From: Flavobacteriaceae bacterium
GTDB lineage: Bacteria > Bacteroidota > Bacteroidia > Flavobacteriales > Flavobacteriaceae
Direction of reading: 5' to 3'
Length of the DNA: 64,000 nucleotides
Assembly (NCBI GenBank): GCA_024742935.1
Contig: JANSXN010000002.1
Coordinates: forward strand, 1-64,000
Positions 17,229-25,415 of this stretch are shown here, piece by piece; within the stretch, counting starts at the first letter, position 1; every line of letters begins with the position of its first letter. The translations under genes were made by a program, and so were the position numbers. The notes under the pieces are model-generated. The model did not search any database and was not told the origin of the DNA. It worked only from the letters and a program-made list of their open reading frames with translations.

Positions 17229-18743
17229 TTATTGGTTTAATTGTATTAATTCTTCGAGAAAATCTCTTGAATTTGACAATCTTGGAACCTTATGTTGCCC
17301 GCCCAGTTTGCCTTCTTTTTTGAGCCAGTCATAAAAAAGGTTTTTTCGCGCAATATTGATTTTAAGTAAATTTAAAGTGGTGTTATTGAAACGCTTCGCT
17401 TCATAGTCGCTGTTTACCTCTTGTAATGCTTTATCAAGTTGATGAGTAAAGTCTTTAATAGAATTTGGTGGGGTCTTAAATTCAATCATCCATTCGTGGG
17501 TACCTTTTTCTCTACCTTCCATAAATACGGGAGCTACTGTATAATCTACAATCTCAGAATGAGTTGCTTTAGTGACTTTTCTGAGTGCTTCTTCGGCATT
17601 TTCGATGATAAGCTCTTCTCCAAAAACATTTATATGATGCTTTGTCCTACCTGTAATTTTGATACGATAAGGAGATACGGAAGTAAATTTTACGGTATCA
17701 CCAATTTTATATCGCCACAAGCCGGCATTGGTGGTAATAATAATTGCATAATTCTTTCCAATTTCAACTTCGTTTAAAGGAATTATTTTTTCTGAAGATG
17801 TGCCATAAGTATCCATTGGGATAAACTCATAAAAAATTCCGTAGTCAAGCATCAACAACAACTCTTTGATGCTATTGCGGTCTTGTATGGCAAAAAAGCC
17901 TTCTGAAGCATTATAAATTTCGTAGTAACGAAAACTATCTTTGGGTAAAATTTTATTATACTGCTCAATATAAGGGTCAAAACTTACACCGCCGTGAAAA
18001 TATACCTCCAGATTGGGCCAAATGTTAAAAAGAGAATCCTCTCCTGTTGTCTCCAATACTTGATTAAGTAAAACCAACATCCACGAAGGAACTCCTGCAA
18101 GACTGGTCACATTTTCCTGAACAGTTTCATTGACAATGGCTTGCATCTTTGTCTCCCAGTCGGCCATTAATGAAACTTCGTTGCTTGGTGTGCTGCTGAA
18201 TTCTGCCCAAAAAGGCATATTAGCAATCAAAATAGCCGATAAATCACCATAAACAGTACCATTGTCTTTGTACAACTCTTTGCTTCCACCGAGCCGCAAT
18301 CCTTTACCAACAAACAATTGCGATTCCGGATTGTTGTTTAAGTACATACACAAAAGATCTTTACTAGCAGCATAATGACAGTCTTCAAGTGACTCTACAC
18401 TCACGGGTATAAATTTACTTTTTCCTGCTGTAGTGCCGCTGGATTTTGCAAACCATTTAATGGGCGTGGGCCAGAATATATTGTTTTCACCCAAACGGGA
18501 ACGCTCAATTATTGGTTCCATATCTTCATAGGTTGAAATAGGAACCCGTTCACAAAAAGTTTTGTAATTGTTTATAGTAGAAAAATCATAGTTAGTGCCA
18601 AACTCAGTATTTTTTGCAGTTTTGATGAGGTTGTTAAGCAACTCCATCTGAACCTCATTGGGATATTTGAGAAACAATTCAATTTGATGAAATCGTTTCT
18701 TCAAAAACCAGGAAGCTATAGAATTGACAATAGGGATTGGCAT
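17229..18743 (-). CDS. GH3 auxin-responsive promoter family protein (acyl acid-amido synthetase-like)
   Basis: A 504-residue protein of the adenylate-forming GH3 superfamily. Family features: KSSGTTAGKSKFIPVS near residue 100 (ATP/phosphate loop), YNASEGFFAIQD in the middle (AMP-binding YxxSEG), and LWRYKIGDTVKFTSVSPYRIKITGRTKHHINVFGEEL (hinge and C-terminal domain). Plant GH3 enzymes conjugate amino acids to jasmonate or auxin. Bacterial homologues have no established substrate, and a cytoplasmic acyl-amino acid ligase is the best guess. It stands alone, divergent from the DUF2797 gene. Confidence 0.85.
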   Translation of the reverse strand: MPIPIVNSIASWFLKKRFHQIELFLKYPNEVQMELLNNLIKTAKNTEFGTNYDFSTINNYKTFCERVPISTYEDMEPIIERSRLGENNIFWPTPIKWFAKSSGTTAGKSKFIPVSVESLEDCHYAASKDLLCMYLNNNPESQLFVGKGLRLGGSKELYKDNGTVYGDLSAILIANMPFWAEFSSTPSNEVSLMADWETKMQAIVNETVQENVTSLAGVPSWMLVLLNQVLETTGEDSLFNIWPNLEVYFHGGVSFDPYIEQYNKILPKDSFRYYEIYNASEGFFAIQDRNSIKELLLMLDYGIFYEFIPMDTYGTSSEKIIPLNEVEIGKNYAIIITTNAGLWRYKIGDTVKFTSVSPYRIKITGRTKHHINVFGEELIIENAEEALRKVTKATHSEIVDYTVAPVFMEGREKGTHEWMIEFKTPPNSIKDFTHQLDKALQEVNSDYEAKRFNNTTLNLLKINIARKNLFYDWLKKEGKLGGQHKVPRLSNSRDFLEELIQLNQ

Positions 18744-18801
18744 AAAAAAAGTATCTTTAGTGCGATAAAATGCTTTGTAAATTTAAACTTAATTTTTTGT
18801 A

Positions 18802-19596
18802 ATGCAATACCACGGCGTCTTAACCAAAATGCAAACAGAGTTCACAAACCCTATTCAATACTATTTAGTGTTTGAAAATGACTTCCTTAACCTCAATCAA
18901 GTCCTGGGAAAAAAAATGAAATTTCAGTTTGCGGGGTATCAGTGTTTGTCCTGTAGGCTTGATAAAAAAATTTTCAGACAGGGTTTTTGCTATGATTGTT
19001 TTTACAGTACACCTGCAGCGGGCGACTGGATTATGAAACCCGAGTTGAGCAAAGCACATCTCGATATAGAAGATCGTGACTTAGATTATGAAAAAAAAGT
19101 GCAATTACAACCCCATATTGTCTATTTGGCAAATTCAAGCAATGTGAAAGTGGGTGTCACCCGAAAAAGCCAAATTCCCACACGATGGATTGACCAAGGG
19201 GCGCACGAAGCCATTGAAATAGTGGAAGTGCCTAACCGCTACCTCGCGGGAATCACAGAAATTGCCTTAAAAGACCACGTTTCTGATAAAACAAATTGGC
19301 GAAAAATGCTTACTAACAATGTGTTGGATCTGGATTTAGTAGAAATAAGAGATTCACTAAAACAATACATTCCTGATGAAGCTCAGGAATATTACATCGC
19401 GTCAAATTCAGAAACCAACATTCATTTCCCGGTACTGCAATACCCCATAAAGTTAACGACCTTAAATCTCGAGAAAACTCCGCATTATGAAGGGATTTTA
19501 AAAGGTATTAAAGGCCAGTATTTACTCTTTGAAAATGATGTGGTGTTTAATGTTAGAAGCAGTGAGGGGGTTGTGGTTGATTTATTAATATTTTAG
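18802..19596 (+). CDS. DUF2797 domain-containing protein
   Basis: A 264-residue protein with a Cys-rich segment (CLSC then CYDC spaced by 16 residues), a likely zinc knuckle, followed by the DUF2797 core (HIVYLANSSNVKVGVTRKSQIPTRWIDQGA), reminiscent of a GIY-YIG-like nuclease fold start. Function is not established. The start at 18802 (MQYHGVLTKM) agrees with the family. An unrecognised gene follows 10 bases later. Confidence 0.8.
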   Translation: MQYHGVLTKMQTEFTNPIQYYLVFENDFLNLNQVLGKKMKFQFAGYQCLSCRLDKKIFRQGFCYDCFYSTPAAGDWIMKPELSKAHLDIEDRDLDYEKKVQLQPHIVYLANSSNVKVGVTRKSQIPTRWIDQGAHEAIEIVEVPNRYLAGITEIALKDHVSDKTNWRKMLTNNVLDLDLVEIRDSLKQYIPDEAQEYYIASNSETNIHFPVLQYPIKLTTLNLEKTPHYEGILKGIKGQYLLFENDVVFNVRSSEGVVVDLLIF

Positions 19597-19606
19597 ATAC
19601 TATTAA

Positions 19607-20029
19607 ATGATAAAAATTTATTGTGAAGATGGAGCAATGACTAAAGAAGTTAAGAAGTTAAAGAATGATTCTTCAATTCTGTTAATTTCTTTTCCATTTG
19701 AAAATTCAAATAAAAAAACTTTTTCATCTAAAAAACCTACTGAGTTATTAGCAAGCTCAGGTTTTACATTGGCTAGTAGTAGCATTCGGCTTTCAGATAC
19801 CATACAATCAGAAAAATATGAAGAAATTAAAAATATAGTGGGCGAAAAGAACTTTAATGATATAAAACACATAGATACTGCCTATAAGGAAAAGTGTAGG
19901 ATATTTATTTCGCCAGATAAAAAGGACATAGTAAATAATGGAGAGGAATTTAATAAAATAACGGGAATAAAGTTTTTTTACTCTGAAGATATAGAGGAAA
20001 TTAAAAAGTATATCTATGAAATAAAGTGA
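19607..20029 (+). CDS. hypothetical protein, possible PIN-like fold
   Basis: A 140-residue ORF that I do not recognise with confidence. It starts 10 bases after the DUF2797 stop, so is probably co-transcribed, and it is more AT-rich than its neighbours. The C-terminal half (NDIKHIDTAYKEKCRIFIS followed by PDKKDI) resembles the second half of PIN-like ribonucleases, where an Asp and a DK/D pair lie around such a strand. The N-terminal half has one cysteine and no signal peptide. The nuclease idea is inference only. Confidence 0.5.
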   Translation: MIKIYCEDGAMTKEVKKLKNDSSILLISFPFENSNKKTFSSKKPTELLASSGFTLASSSIRLSDTIQSEKYEEIKNIVGEKNFNDIKHIDTAYKEKCRIFISPDKKDIVNNGEEFNKITGIKFFYSEDIEEIKKYIYEIK

Positions 20030-20033
20030 TTTT

Positions 20034-21110
20034 TTAGTCAATCAACCTCTTTTCAATATAATTGGAATTCATTACCCCAAGCGCGCCCATATAACTCATT
20101 TTGAAAGTGATAACATCGCCCACTTTGTATTCTTTGGAAGTGTTGGTAACATTAAGCACCAGCATATCTGAGCTGGCGCCTATAAAACTTAGGTCGTTAT
20201 CGATGGGTGTTAAAAATACAACTTTAGAAATATCCAATAGACCTATATCGAGTATCGCTCGTTTTTGAAGTGTTCCAAATTCGCTTTCATCAATTTCAAA
20301 AGTTTCACCGGAGGGATTGGCTTCCATTTCACCATAAGGAATGGCGGGTTTTTCTGTTATTTCAATAATTTCAGAGTGGAGGAGAAAAACATCGTCTTGC
20401 ATACCATCGATAGTCTCATTTTCAAAAAGGTCAATACCAAAAAACAAGGTTTCACCAATTCTGAAATGATTGACACCCTTGGGTACCAGTCCTTTCATTA
20501 ATAAAGGAACCATCACAGAGGACCCTCCTGAAACCCCAATGATTTTCTTTCCAAACTTAGCTTCTATCAACTGTTCATACAAACTCAGTTGAATCAATTT
20601 GTCCTTACTGGGCATCACGCCGCTCAAACAGTTGAGGTTGGAACCAATACCCACCACTTCAATATTGGGCAGTTCAAAAACTTTTTGATAAAAATCAATT
20701 AGGTCTTCACCCATTATTCCTTCCCGCAAATCACCCAATTCAATCATTATGATAACCCGGTGAATTTTATCTTGTTTAACAGCTTCTTTGGACAGCCATT
20801 TGATGGTACTGTATTCGGTATTGAAACTCACATCGGCAAATTTGATAATATCAGGAATTATCTTTTTCGCCGGAGGTTTGATGTAAATGGTTTCCTTTAG
20901 AGGAGCCAGTCTTTTGATTGTTTTTAAATTTCCCAAACGGGCGTCACAAACCTGTTCCGGACCGAGGGTAAGGATGTAGTCGAGGTATTTTTCGTTTCCA
21001 CAAAGCATTTTTAAAACCGGTGCCCACTCGATGTTATTTTCGTCAAATAACTTTTGAAGATATTGATAGTTGTGTTTTAAAGATGATTTGCTTAAGGTGA
21101 CAAATGCCAT
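20034..21110 (-). CDS. PLP-dependent racemase of the ornithine/alanine racemase family
   Basis: A 358-residue fold-type III PLP enzyme. The PLP lysine lies in APVLKMLCGN near residue 33. MIELGDLREGI, GIGSNLNCLSG and VSGGSSVMVPLL are the phosphate- and substrate-side blocks shared with ornithine racemase-like proteins rather than canonical Alr. The C-terminal domain ends with MSYMGALGVMNSNYIEKRL. It likely interconverts L- and D-forms of an amino acid; ornithine or lysine is possible but unproven. It is the last gene of a row with a sodium:solute symporter and a GNAT, with gaps of 25 and 36 bases, suggesting uptake and conversion of one substrate. Confidence 0.82.
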   Translation of the reverse strand: MAFVTLSKSSLKHNYQYLQKLFDENNIEWAPVLKMLCGNEKYLDYILTLGPEQVCDARLGNLKTIKRLAPLKETIYIKPPAKKIIPDIIKFADVSFNTEYSTIKWLSKEAVKQDKIHRVIIMIELGDLREGIMGEDLIDFYQKVFELPNIEVVGIGSNLNCLSGVMPSKDKLIQLSLYEQLIEAKFGKKIIGVSGGSSVMVPLLMKGLVPKGVNHFRIGETLFFGIDLFENETIDGMQDDVFLLHSEIIEITEKPAIPYGEMEANPSGETFEIDESEFGTLQKRAILDIGLLDISKVVFLTPIDNDLSFIGASSDMLVLNVTNTSKEYKVGDVITFKMSYMGALGVMNSNYIEKRLID

Positions 21111-21135
21111 AATTTATAAGTTGTGACCATAAGGT

Positions 21136-22539
21136 CTATTCTTTAATAATAAGATACAAAAATAAGGAAATTAAAACGCCTATAAGAATCGGATCAAATC
21201 CAAAGGGAATCTCAACATCTAAAAAGGTGAGCAACAAGGTTGAAAAGCCGCCTGAAAGCATGGCTGAAAGTGCTGCGATTGGTTTTTTCTTTTTAGACCA
21301 AAGCATGCCCAAAACCGGAACCAGCAATCCTGAAACCATAAAGGCATAAGAAAGCAGCATTAAATCAAGAACGCTGGTCATATAACTGGCGATGAGCACA
21401 GCTGTGATTCCAATAATAAAAGTAATGATTTGCGAAATGCGAATCGCTTTTGGATTGTCTTCTTTTAAGCCCAGTATATCGGTAATAAAATTTCCAGATG
21501 AAGCCAGTAAACAACTATCGGCTGTTGACATGATTGCAGAAAAATAAGCAGCCATCATCAAGCCCATCAATCCGGCAGGGAGAATATTTTTGAGTAATAA
21601 GGGCAAGCCAATTTCAGGATCCATCGAGGCGACTTGAGCAAATCCATCTGCGATAAAAAGGCCTTGTTCTGCACCTACGCGTGCGAGTAAACCAAGAGCA
21701 ATTCCCATAAATGCCATGACGGGCCATTCAAAAAGTCCCGCAATATACCAAGCTTTTTTTGCCGTTTTTTCATCTTTACAGGCATATATGCGTTGATAAA
21801 GTGTCATACCCACAAACCAAATAGGGACGATTGTAATAAACCAGTTAGCAAATTGAACCCAGCTTAGATTTGTTAGCGAAAAGAATTCAACCGGCAATAC
21901 ACTTTGAATGGCTTCCCAGCCACTCAACTTAAAATAAGCGATGGGTATTCCCACAAATATGAGTCCAATCATCAAAATGGCCCATTGAAAAGTATCTGTA
22001 TATATCACGGCTTTGATTCCGCCAAAAACGGTATAAATTACAGCAACGGCCCCCATTATATAGAGGGCATGAAGTAAATCCAATTCCGGGAAGGTGCCCA
22101 CGGCAAGTTTGGCACCGGCTAGTAGTTGTGAGGAGGTAAACCCAAGGTAGCCTATAAATGAGATAATACCGGCAACAAGCGCAACGGTTACACCATAATT
22201 CTCCTTGAGTAACTGAGGAAACGTCAAAAACCTGTATTTGTGTCCTTTATGAATGACCTTAGGAATTAGAAAAACGGCACTCAGCCAGGCTCCTATCAAA
22301 CCGGTAAGAAGCATCCACGAGCCTGAAAGTCCCATGACAAAACCAAGCCCGCCCAGACCAATTGAAAACCCGCCGCCAACATCTGTTGCAACAACAGAAA
22401 GGCCTACGTGAAGGCTTTTCATGTCTCTTCCGCCTACATAATAATCGTTTGTATTTTTATTTTTTCGATAGAAATAGAAACCAATTCCCAGAACGAGAAT
22501 TAGGTAAATGATAAATACAAGAATGTCTAAAAAAGGCAT
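21136..22539 (-). CDS. sodium:solute symporter family transporter
   Basis: A 467-residue inner-membrane protein with about 13 hydrophobic segments and SSS-family signatures: DYYVGGRDMKSLHVGLSVVATDVGG near the N-terminus and the long ILPAGLMGLMMAAYFSAIMSTADSCLLASSGN block in the second half. It imports a solute with sodium. The substrate cannot be read from the sequence; adjacency to a PLP racemase suggests an amino acid. Length is close to the smaller SSS members. Confidence 0.88.
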   Translation of the reverse strand: MPFLDILVFIIYLILVLGIGFYFYRKNKNTNDYYVGGRDMKSLHVGLSVVATDVGGGFSIGLGGLGFVMGLSGSWMLLTGLIGAWLSAVFLIPKVIHKGHKYRFLTFPQLLKENYGVTVALVAGIISFIGYLGFTSSQLLAGAKLAVGTFPELDLLHALYIMGAVAVIYTVFGGIKAVIYTDTFQWAILMIGLIFVGIPIAYFKLSGWEAIQSVLPVEFFSLTNLSWVQFANWFITIVPIWFVGMTLYQRIYACKDEKTAKKAWYIAGLFEWPVMAFMGIALGLLARVGAEQGLFIADGFAQVASMDPEIGLPLLLKNILPAGLMGLMMAAYFSAIMSTADSCLLASSGNFITDILGLKEDNPKAIRISQIITFIIGITAVLIASYMTSVLDLMLLSYAFMVSGLLVPVLGMLWSKKKKPIAALSAMLSGGFSTLLLTFLDVEIPFGFDPILIGVLISLFLYLIIKE

Positions 22540-22559
22540 AACCTATTTTTTTAGCCGCT

Positions 22560-22588
22560 TTGCGCTTTATAGCATCTAGCGACGAAGC
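22560..22588. repeat. dispersed repeat copy A (TTGCGCTTTATAGC...GCGACGAAG)
   Basis: About 25 of 30 bases match the segment at 28992-29020 (TTGCACTTCATAGC...GCGACGAAG). Both have GCNCTT and GACGAAG ends able to pair weakly. This copy overlaps the end of the GNAT gene. Confidence 0.5.
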
Positions 22589-23019
22589 CGCATTTCAAGG
22601 TATTTGTTTGTAAAGCCAAGCTTTTCGTAAAGTCTTTTAGCGGGATTGTCGGGTTCGACGTGCAGGGCAATATCACCTTCAGCAAGGTCGATGGCTTTTT
22701 CCATCAAGGCTTTTCCAATGCCTTTACCACGTGTTTTTTCGTGTACAGCGATATATACAAGTATGTTTTCAGGAATGAAACCGGCCATACCGGTTTTGTT
22801 AATAATAGTGACACCCAGAAGCTCTTCCTTCTCATAAATTGCTAGCGCAAAGCCTCCTTGAGCATTGAGAGATTCCATTGTGGCAAATTCCAAACAATTG
22901 AGAATATGTTCTTTTGGGTCACCATATTCTCCAAGATGATTGAATAAAAAATTTACAATCTCTTGCTTTTCATTTGCATCGGGTTTAATATTATTGTTAT
23001 AAATCTTAAACGAGTGCAT
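22576..23019 (-). CDS. GNAT family N-acetyltransferase
   Basis: A 147-residue acetyltransferase. The acetyl-CoA binding motif A is VYIAVHEKTRGKGIGKALMEKA, and NPAKRLYEKLGFTN is the usual C-terminal motif B. It starts 13 bases after the rpsU stop and precedes the symporter by 36 bases, so the four genes rpsU-GNAT-SSS-racemase may share a transcript. The target is unknown: ribosomal protein acetylation or small-molecule acetylation are both possible. Its last codons overlap a dispersed repeat (see 22560-22588). Confidence 0.86.
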   Translation of the reverse strand: MHSFKIYNNNIKPDANEKQEIVNFLFNHLGEYGDPKEHILNCLEFATMESLNAQGGFALAIYEKEELLGVTIINKTGMAGFIPENILVYIAVHEKTRGKGIGKALMEKAIDLAEGDIALHVEPDNPAKRLYEKLGFTNKYLEMRLRR

Positions 23020-23032
23020 AATGAGGTGTTTT

Positions 23033-23227
23033 TTAATTATCTTCTTTGTCTCTCAAGCCTTGTATGTATGAGGCTTTTTGAATTTCTTTTCTTCTTTTAA
23101 CAGATTTTTTTGTAAAATGCTGATTTTCACGAAGTTTCTGAAGCACTTTTGTGTTTCTGAATTTGTTTTTCATACGCTTCAAAGCGCGTTCAATGTTTTC
23201 TCCGTCTTGTACTTTAATTTTTAACAT
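23033..23227 (-). CDS. rpsU: 30S ribosomal protein S21
   Basis: A 64-residue basic protein with the bS21 pattern: IKVQDGENIERALKRMKNKF, then RENQHFTKKSVKRRKE. In Bacteroidota bS21 helps occlude the anti-Shine-Dalgarno end of 16S rRNA, and rpsU itself is often translationally autoregulated. Here the ATG at 23227 is preceded by AATAATTTTAT, with no Shine-Dalgarno sequence at normal spacing. Its promoter -7 element is about 130 bases upstream, leaving a long leader with several hairpins. Confidence 0.95.
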   Translation of the reverse strand: MLKIKVQDGENIERALKRMKNKFRNTKVLQKLRENQHFTKKSVKRRKEIQKASYIQGLRDKEDN

Positions 23228-23259
23228 ATAAAATTATTAATTCTTAAAAGGCCTTACTC

Positions 23260-23276
23260 TTCAGAACTATTCTGAA
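23260..23276 (-). promoter_or_regulatory. hairpin in the rpsU leader
   Basis: TTCAGAA-TAG-TTCTGAA on the minus strand, a 7-bp perfect stem with 3-nt loop, 32 nt before the rpsU ATG. Two weaker hairpins (AGCC/GGCT and TGATA/TATCA) lie upstream of it in the same leader. Confidence 0.45.
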
Positions 23277-23359
23277 AGGAACCGTTTTTTCAATAAAACT
23301 GATAGGCAATTATCATCAAGCCCGATTGGCTCTAAAAAGTAGCAGCTATTTTGGAGGTG

Positions 23360-23367
23360 CAAATTTA
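23360..23367 (-). promoter_or_regulatory. -7 element of the rpsU promoter
   Basis: TAAATTTG on the minus strand fits TAnnTTTG exactly. It is followed at once by CACCTCC, so the transcript would begin within or just after that sequence. No clear -33 TTG is seen. Confidence 0.5.
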
Positions 23368-23479
23368 CAAAAATAAATCAGAATAACATAGGACACCTAA
23401 TGAGCATTTAAAAAAGAGTGACAATACACGAATAGTTTAAACAAAACAAATATGTTTTTTAGAATTAAACCAAGGTATA

Positions 23480-24241
23480 TTAGCTGAGCTTAAGTTCCTC
23501 GCCAAATTTAAGTCCAAATCTTTTTCTTAATAAATGGGTGCATAGGTACAATAACGGAGTGTCAAGTGCTGCGACAAGTACCTTAAAAAGAAACCCACTA
23601 AGTAAGAGTCCGCCAAACAACCCCCAGTCTAATTTACCAAAGACCGATAAAAGTGCCAGTACAGTAAACGTATCCACAAACTGAGAGGTGAAAGTTGAAA
23701 AATTATTACGTAGCCAAAGCTTTTTTCCTTTGGTTATTTTTTTCCAGAAATGAAACAACTGTATGTCTATATATTGGGCCAAAAGGTAAGCCATCATCGA
23801 GGCAAAAACGGCAATGCCCGTGGCACCAAAAACTTTAGTAAACAAGCTGTCATCAATGGGTGACCACTCGGTTGCGGGCACATAATCTGCAGCCAATACA
23901 ATTAAAAGTGAGAAAAAGGAAGCAAAAATACCGGCAGTAACAATCTGATTTGCCTTCTTTTTTCCATAGACTTCTGAAATAATATCGGTTATAAGAAAAG
24001 TAATGGGATAGGGTAGAATGCCCACCGAAATCTCAAAAGTATAGATGCCAAAAAAATCCCATGAAAAAAACTTTTGGAAGATAAGATTGGAAACCACTAA
24101 AGAGCAAATAAACAAAGCGCCCAAAATCAGGTAAATGTGGTAAGCCTCTCTATAATCTTTTTCTTTCAAGATGGTATTTGTGAATAACAAATTTAGGGAT
24201 ACTGATTTTCTTTTTCTTAATTTGCGTATAATATTTTTCAA
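23480..24241 (-). CDS. queuosine precursor transporter (VUT/YhhQ family)
   Basis: A 253-residue inner-membrane protein with about seven hydrophobic segments. Family blocks: FEISVGILPYPITFLITDIISEVYGKKKA, LLAQYIDIQLFHFWKK, and LRNNFSTFTSQFVDTFTVLAL. YhhQ-type proteins import preQ0 or preQ1 for tRNA queuosine. The N-terminal 30 residues (MKNIIRKLRKRKSVSL) are basic and cytoplasmic. It is divergent from the folK fusion across only 46 bases, too short for a typical preQ1 riboswitch. Confidence 0.9.
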   Translation of the reverse strand: MKNIIRKLRKRKSVSLNLLFTNTILKEKDYREAYHIYLILGALFICSLVVSNLIFQKFFSWDFFGIYTFEISVGILPYPITFLITDIISEVYGKKKANQIVTAGIFASFFSLLIVLAADYVPATEWSPIDDSLFTKVFGATGIAVFASMMAYLLAQYIDIQLFHFWKKITKGKKLWLRNNFSTFTSQFVDTFTVLALLSVFGKLDWGLFGGLLLSGFLFKVLVAALDTPLLYLCTHLLRKRFGLKFGEELKLS

Positions 24242-24287
24242 TACTCCTATTTGGTTCTCTTTGATAAAGAGGCACTTTTAAAACGAT

Positions 24288-25415
24288 ATGAATCTACATC
24301 AAGCATATATTTCATTGGGCAGCAATCAAGGAGACAAGTATTTCTATTTACAGGAAGCTGTGCAAGCAATTTTTACTGAAATTGGAAGTGTTCAAAAAAT
24401 CTCGCCGGTTTATGAAACCACATCCTGGGGCTTTGAAGCAAGTAACTTTTTGAATGCGGTACTACTTGTTCAAACACACCTTTCAGCAGAGCAGCTTTTA
24501 AAAATTTTATTAAAAATTGAAATCAAACTGGGTAGAACCCGAATTAAAAAAGGTAGCTATGAATCCCGAATCATAGACCTTGATATCATTTATTTTGATG
24601 ATGCGGTTATAGCATCAAAAGCCTTGCAGGTACCCCATCTCAATCTTCATAAAAGAAAATTTGTACTTCAACCCCTTTGTGATATTGCTCCAGATTTTGT
24701 TCATCCGTCAACCAGAGAGACCAGTCTTCAAATGCTAAGTTCCTGTGAAGACGATACCAAGATTCAGAAAATGCAACGTTGGTTGAAAAATCCTATTTCA
24801 GATTATAACTTTTTAGACTATAGTTATTTAGCTATAGAAGGGAATATAGGAGCCGGAAAGACCACCTTAGCAGAAACCATCGCCCTTGATTTTAATGCAA
24901 AACTTGTTTTAGAACGCTTTGCAGACAATCCTTTTTTGCCTAAATTTTATGAAGACAAAAGCCGCTATGCTTTTCCACTGGAAATGTCATTTCTGGCCGA
25001 TCGGTACCAGCAAGTACACGATGATTTAAGTCAACTAGACCTCTTTAAAGACTTTGTTGTGGCTGATTATGACATCTACAAATCACTCATATTTGCCAAA
25101 GTCACACTTCAGGAAGAAGAATACAAATTGTACCGCAGGTTGTTTGAGTTGATGTATAAAGACATTAAAAGACCCGAATTGTATGTTTTTCTTTTTCAGT
25201 CGACAGATAAATTGATTGAAAATATCAAGAAAAGGGGTAGGGGGTATGAACAAAACATTGCTCCTGAGTATTTAGAGTCCATCCAAAGGGGCTATCTCGA
25301 TTTTATCAAGTCGCAATCTGAAAGCAAGGTGAGAATCATTGATATCACCGAAATGGATTTTGTAAAAAACCGTAAAGATTACCTTGAGATTTTACAGCAA
25401 ATCACTTTGGAGTAA
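24288..25415 (+). CDS. folK: fusion of HPPK (folK) and deoxynucleoside kinase
   Basis: A 375-residue two-domain protein. Residues 5-140 are 6-hydroxymethyl-7,8-dihydropterin pyrophosphokinase: ISLGSNQGDK at the start, SPVYETTSWGF, and the LGRTR...SRIIDLDII signature. Residues about 178-375 are a deoxynucleoside kinase: P-loop IEGNIGAGKTT, an ERFADNPFL segment and the RGRGYEQNIAPEYLESI lid. The reading frame is continuous across the linker (about 141-177). HPPK serves folate synthesis; the kinase serves deoxynucleotide salvage. The last 14 bases overlap the convergent methyltransferase gene. A separate dNK lies at 54959-55573. Confidence 0.92.
   Translation: MNLHQAYISLGSNQGDKYFYLQEAVQAIFTEIGSVQKISPVYETTSWGFEASNFLNAVLLVQTHLSAEQLLKILLKIEIKLGRTRIKKGSYESRIIDLDIIYFDDAVIASKALQVPHLNLHKRKFVLQPLCDIAPDFVHPSTRETSLQMLSSCEDDTKIQKMQRWLKNPISDYNFLDYSYLAIEGNIGAGKTTLAETIALDFNAKLVLERFADNPFLPKFYEDKSRYAFPLEMSFLADRYQQVHDDLSQLDLFKDFVVADYDIYKSLIFAKVTLQEEEYKLYRRLFELMYKDIKRPELYVFLFQSTDKLIENIKKRGRGYEQNIAPEYLESIQRGYLDFIKSQSESKVRIIDITEMDFVKNRKDYLEILQQITLE

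Noticed and set aside
23353-23359. GGAGGTG as a plus-strand Shine-Dalgarno sequence
   Set aside because: No plus-strand gene follows, and the genome type does not use Shine-Dalgarno starts widely.
24242-24287. preQ1 riboswitch before the queuosine transporter gene
   Set aside because: The gap is 46 bp and shows only a small CTCTTTATCAAAGAG hairpin, not the preQ1 pattern.
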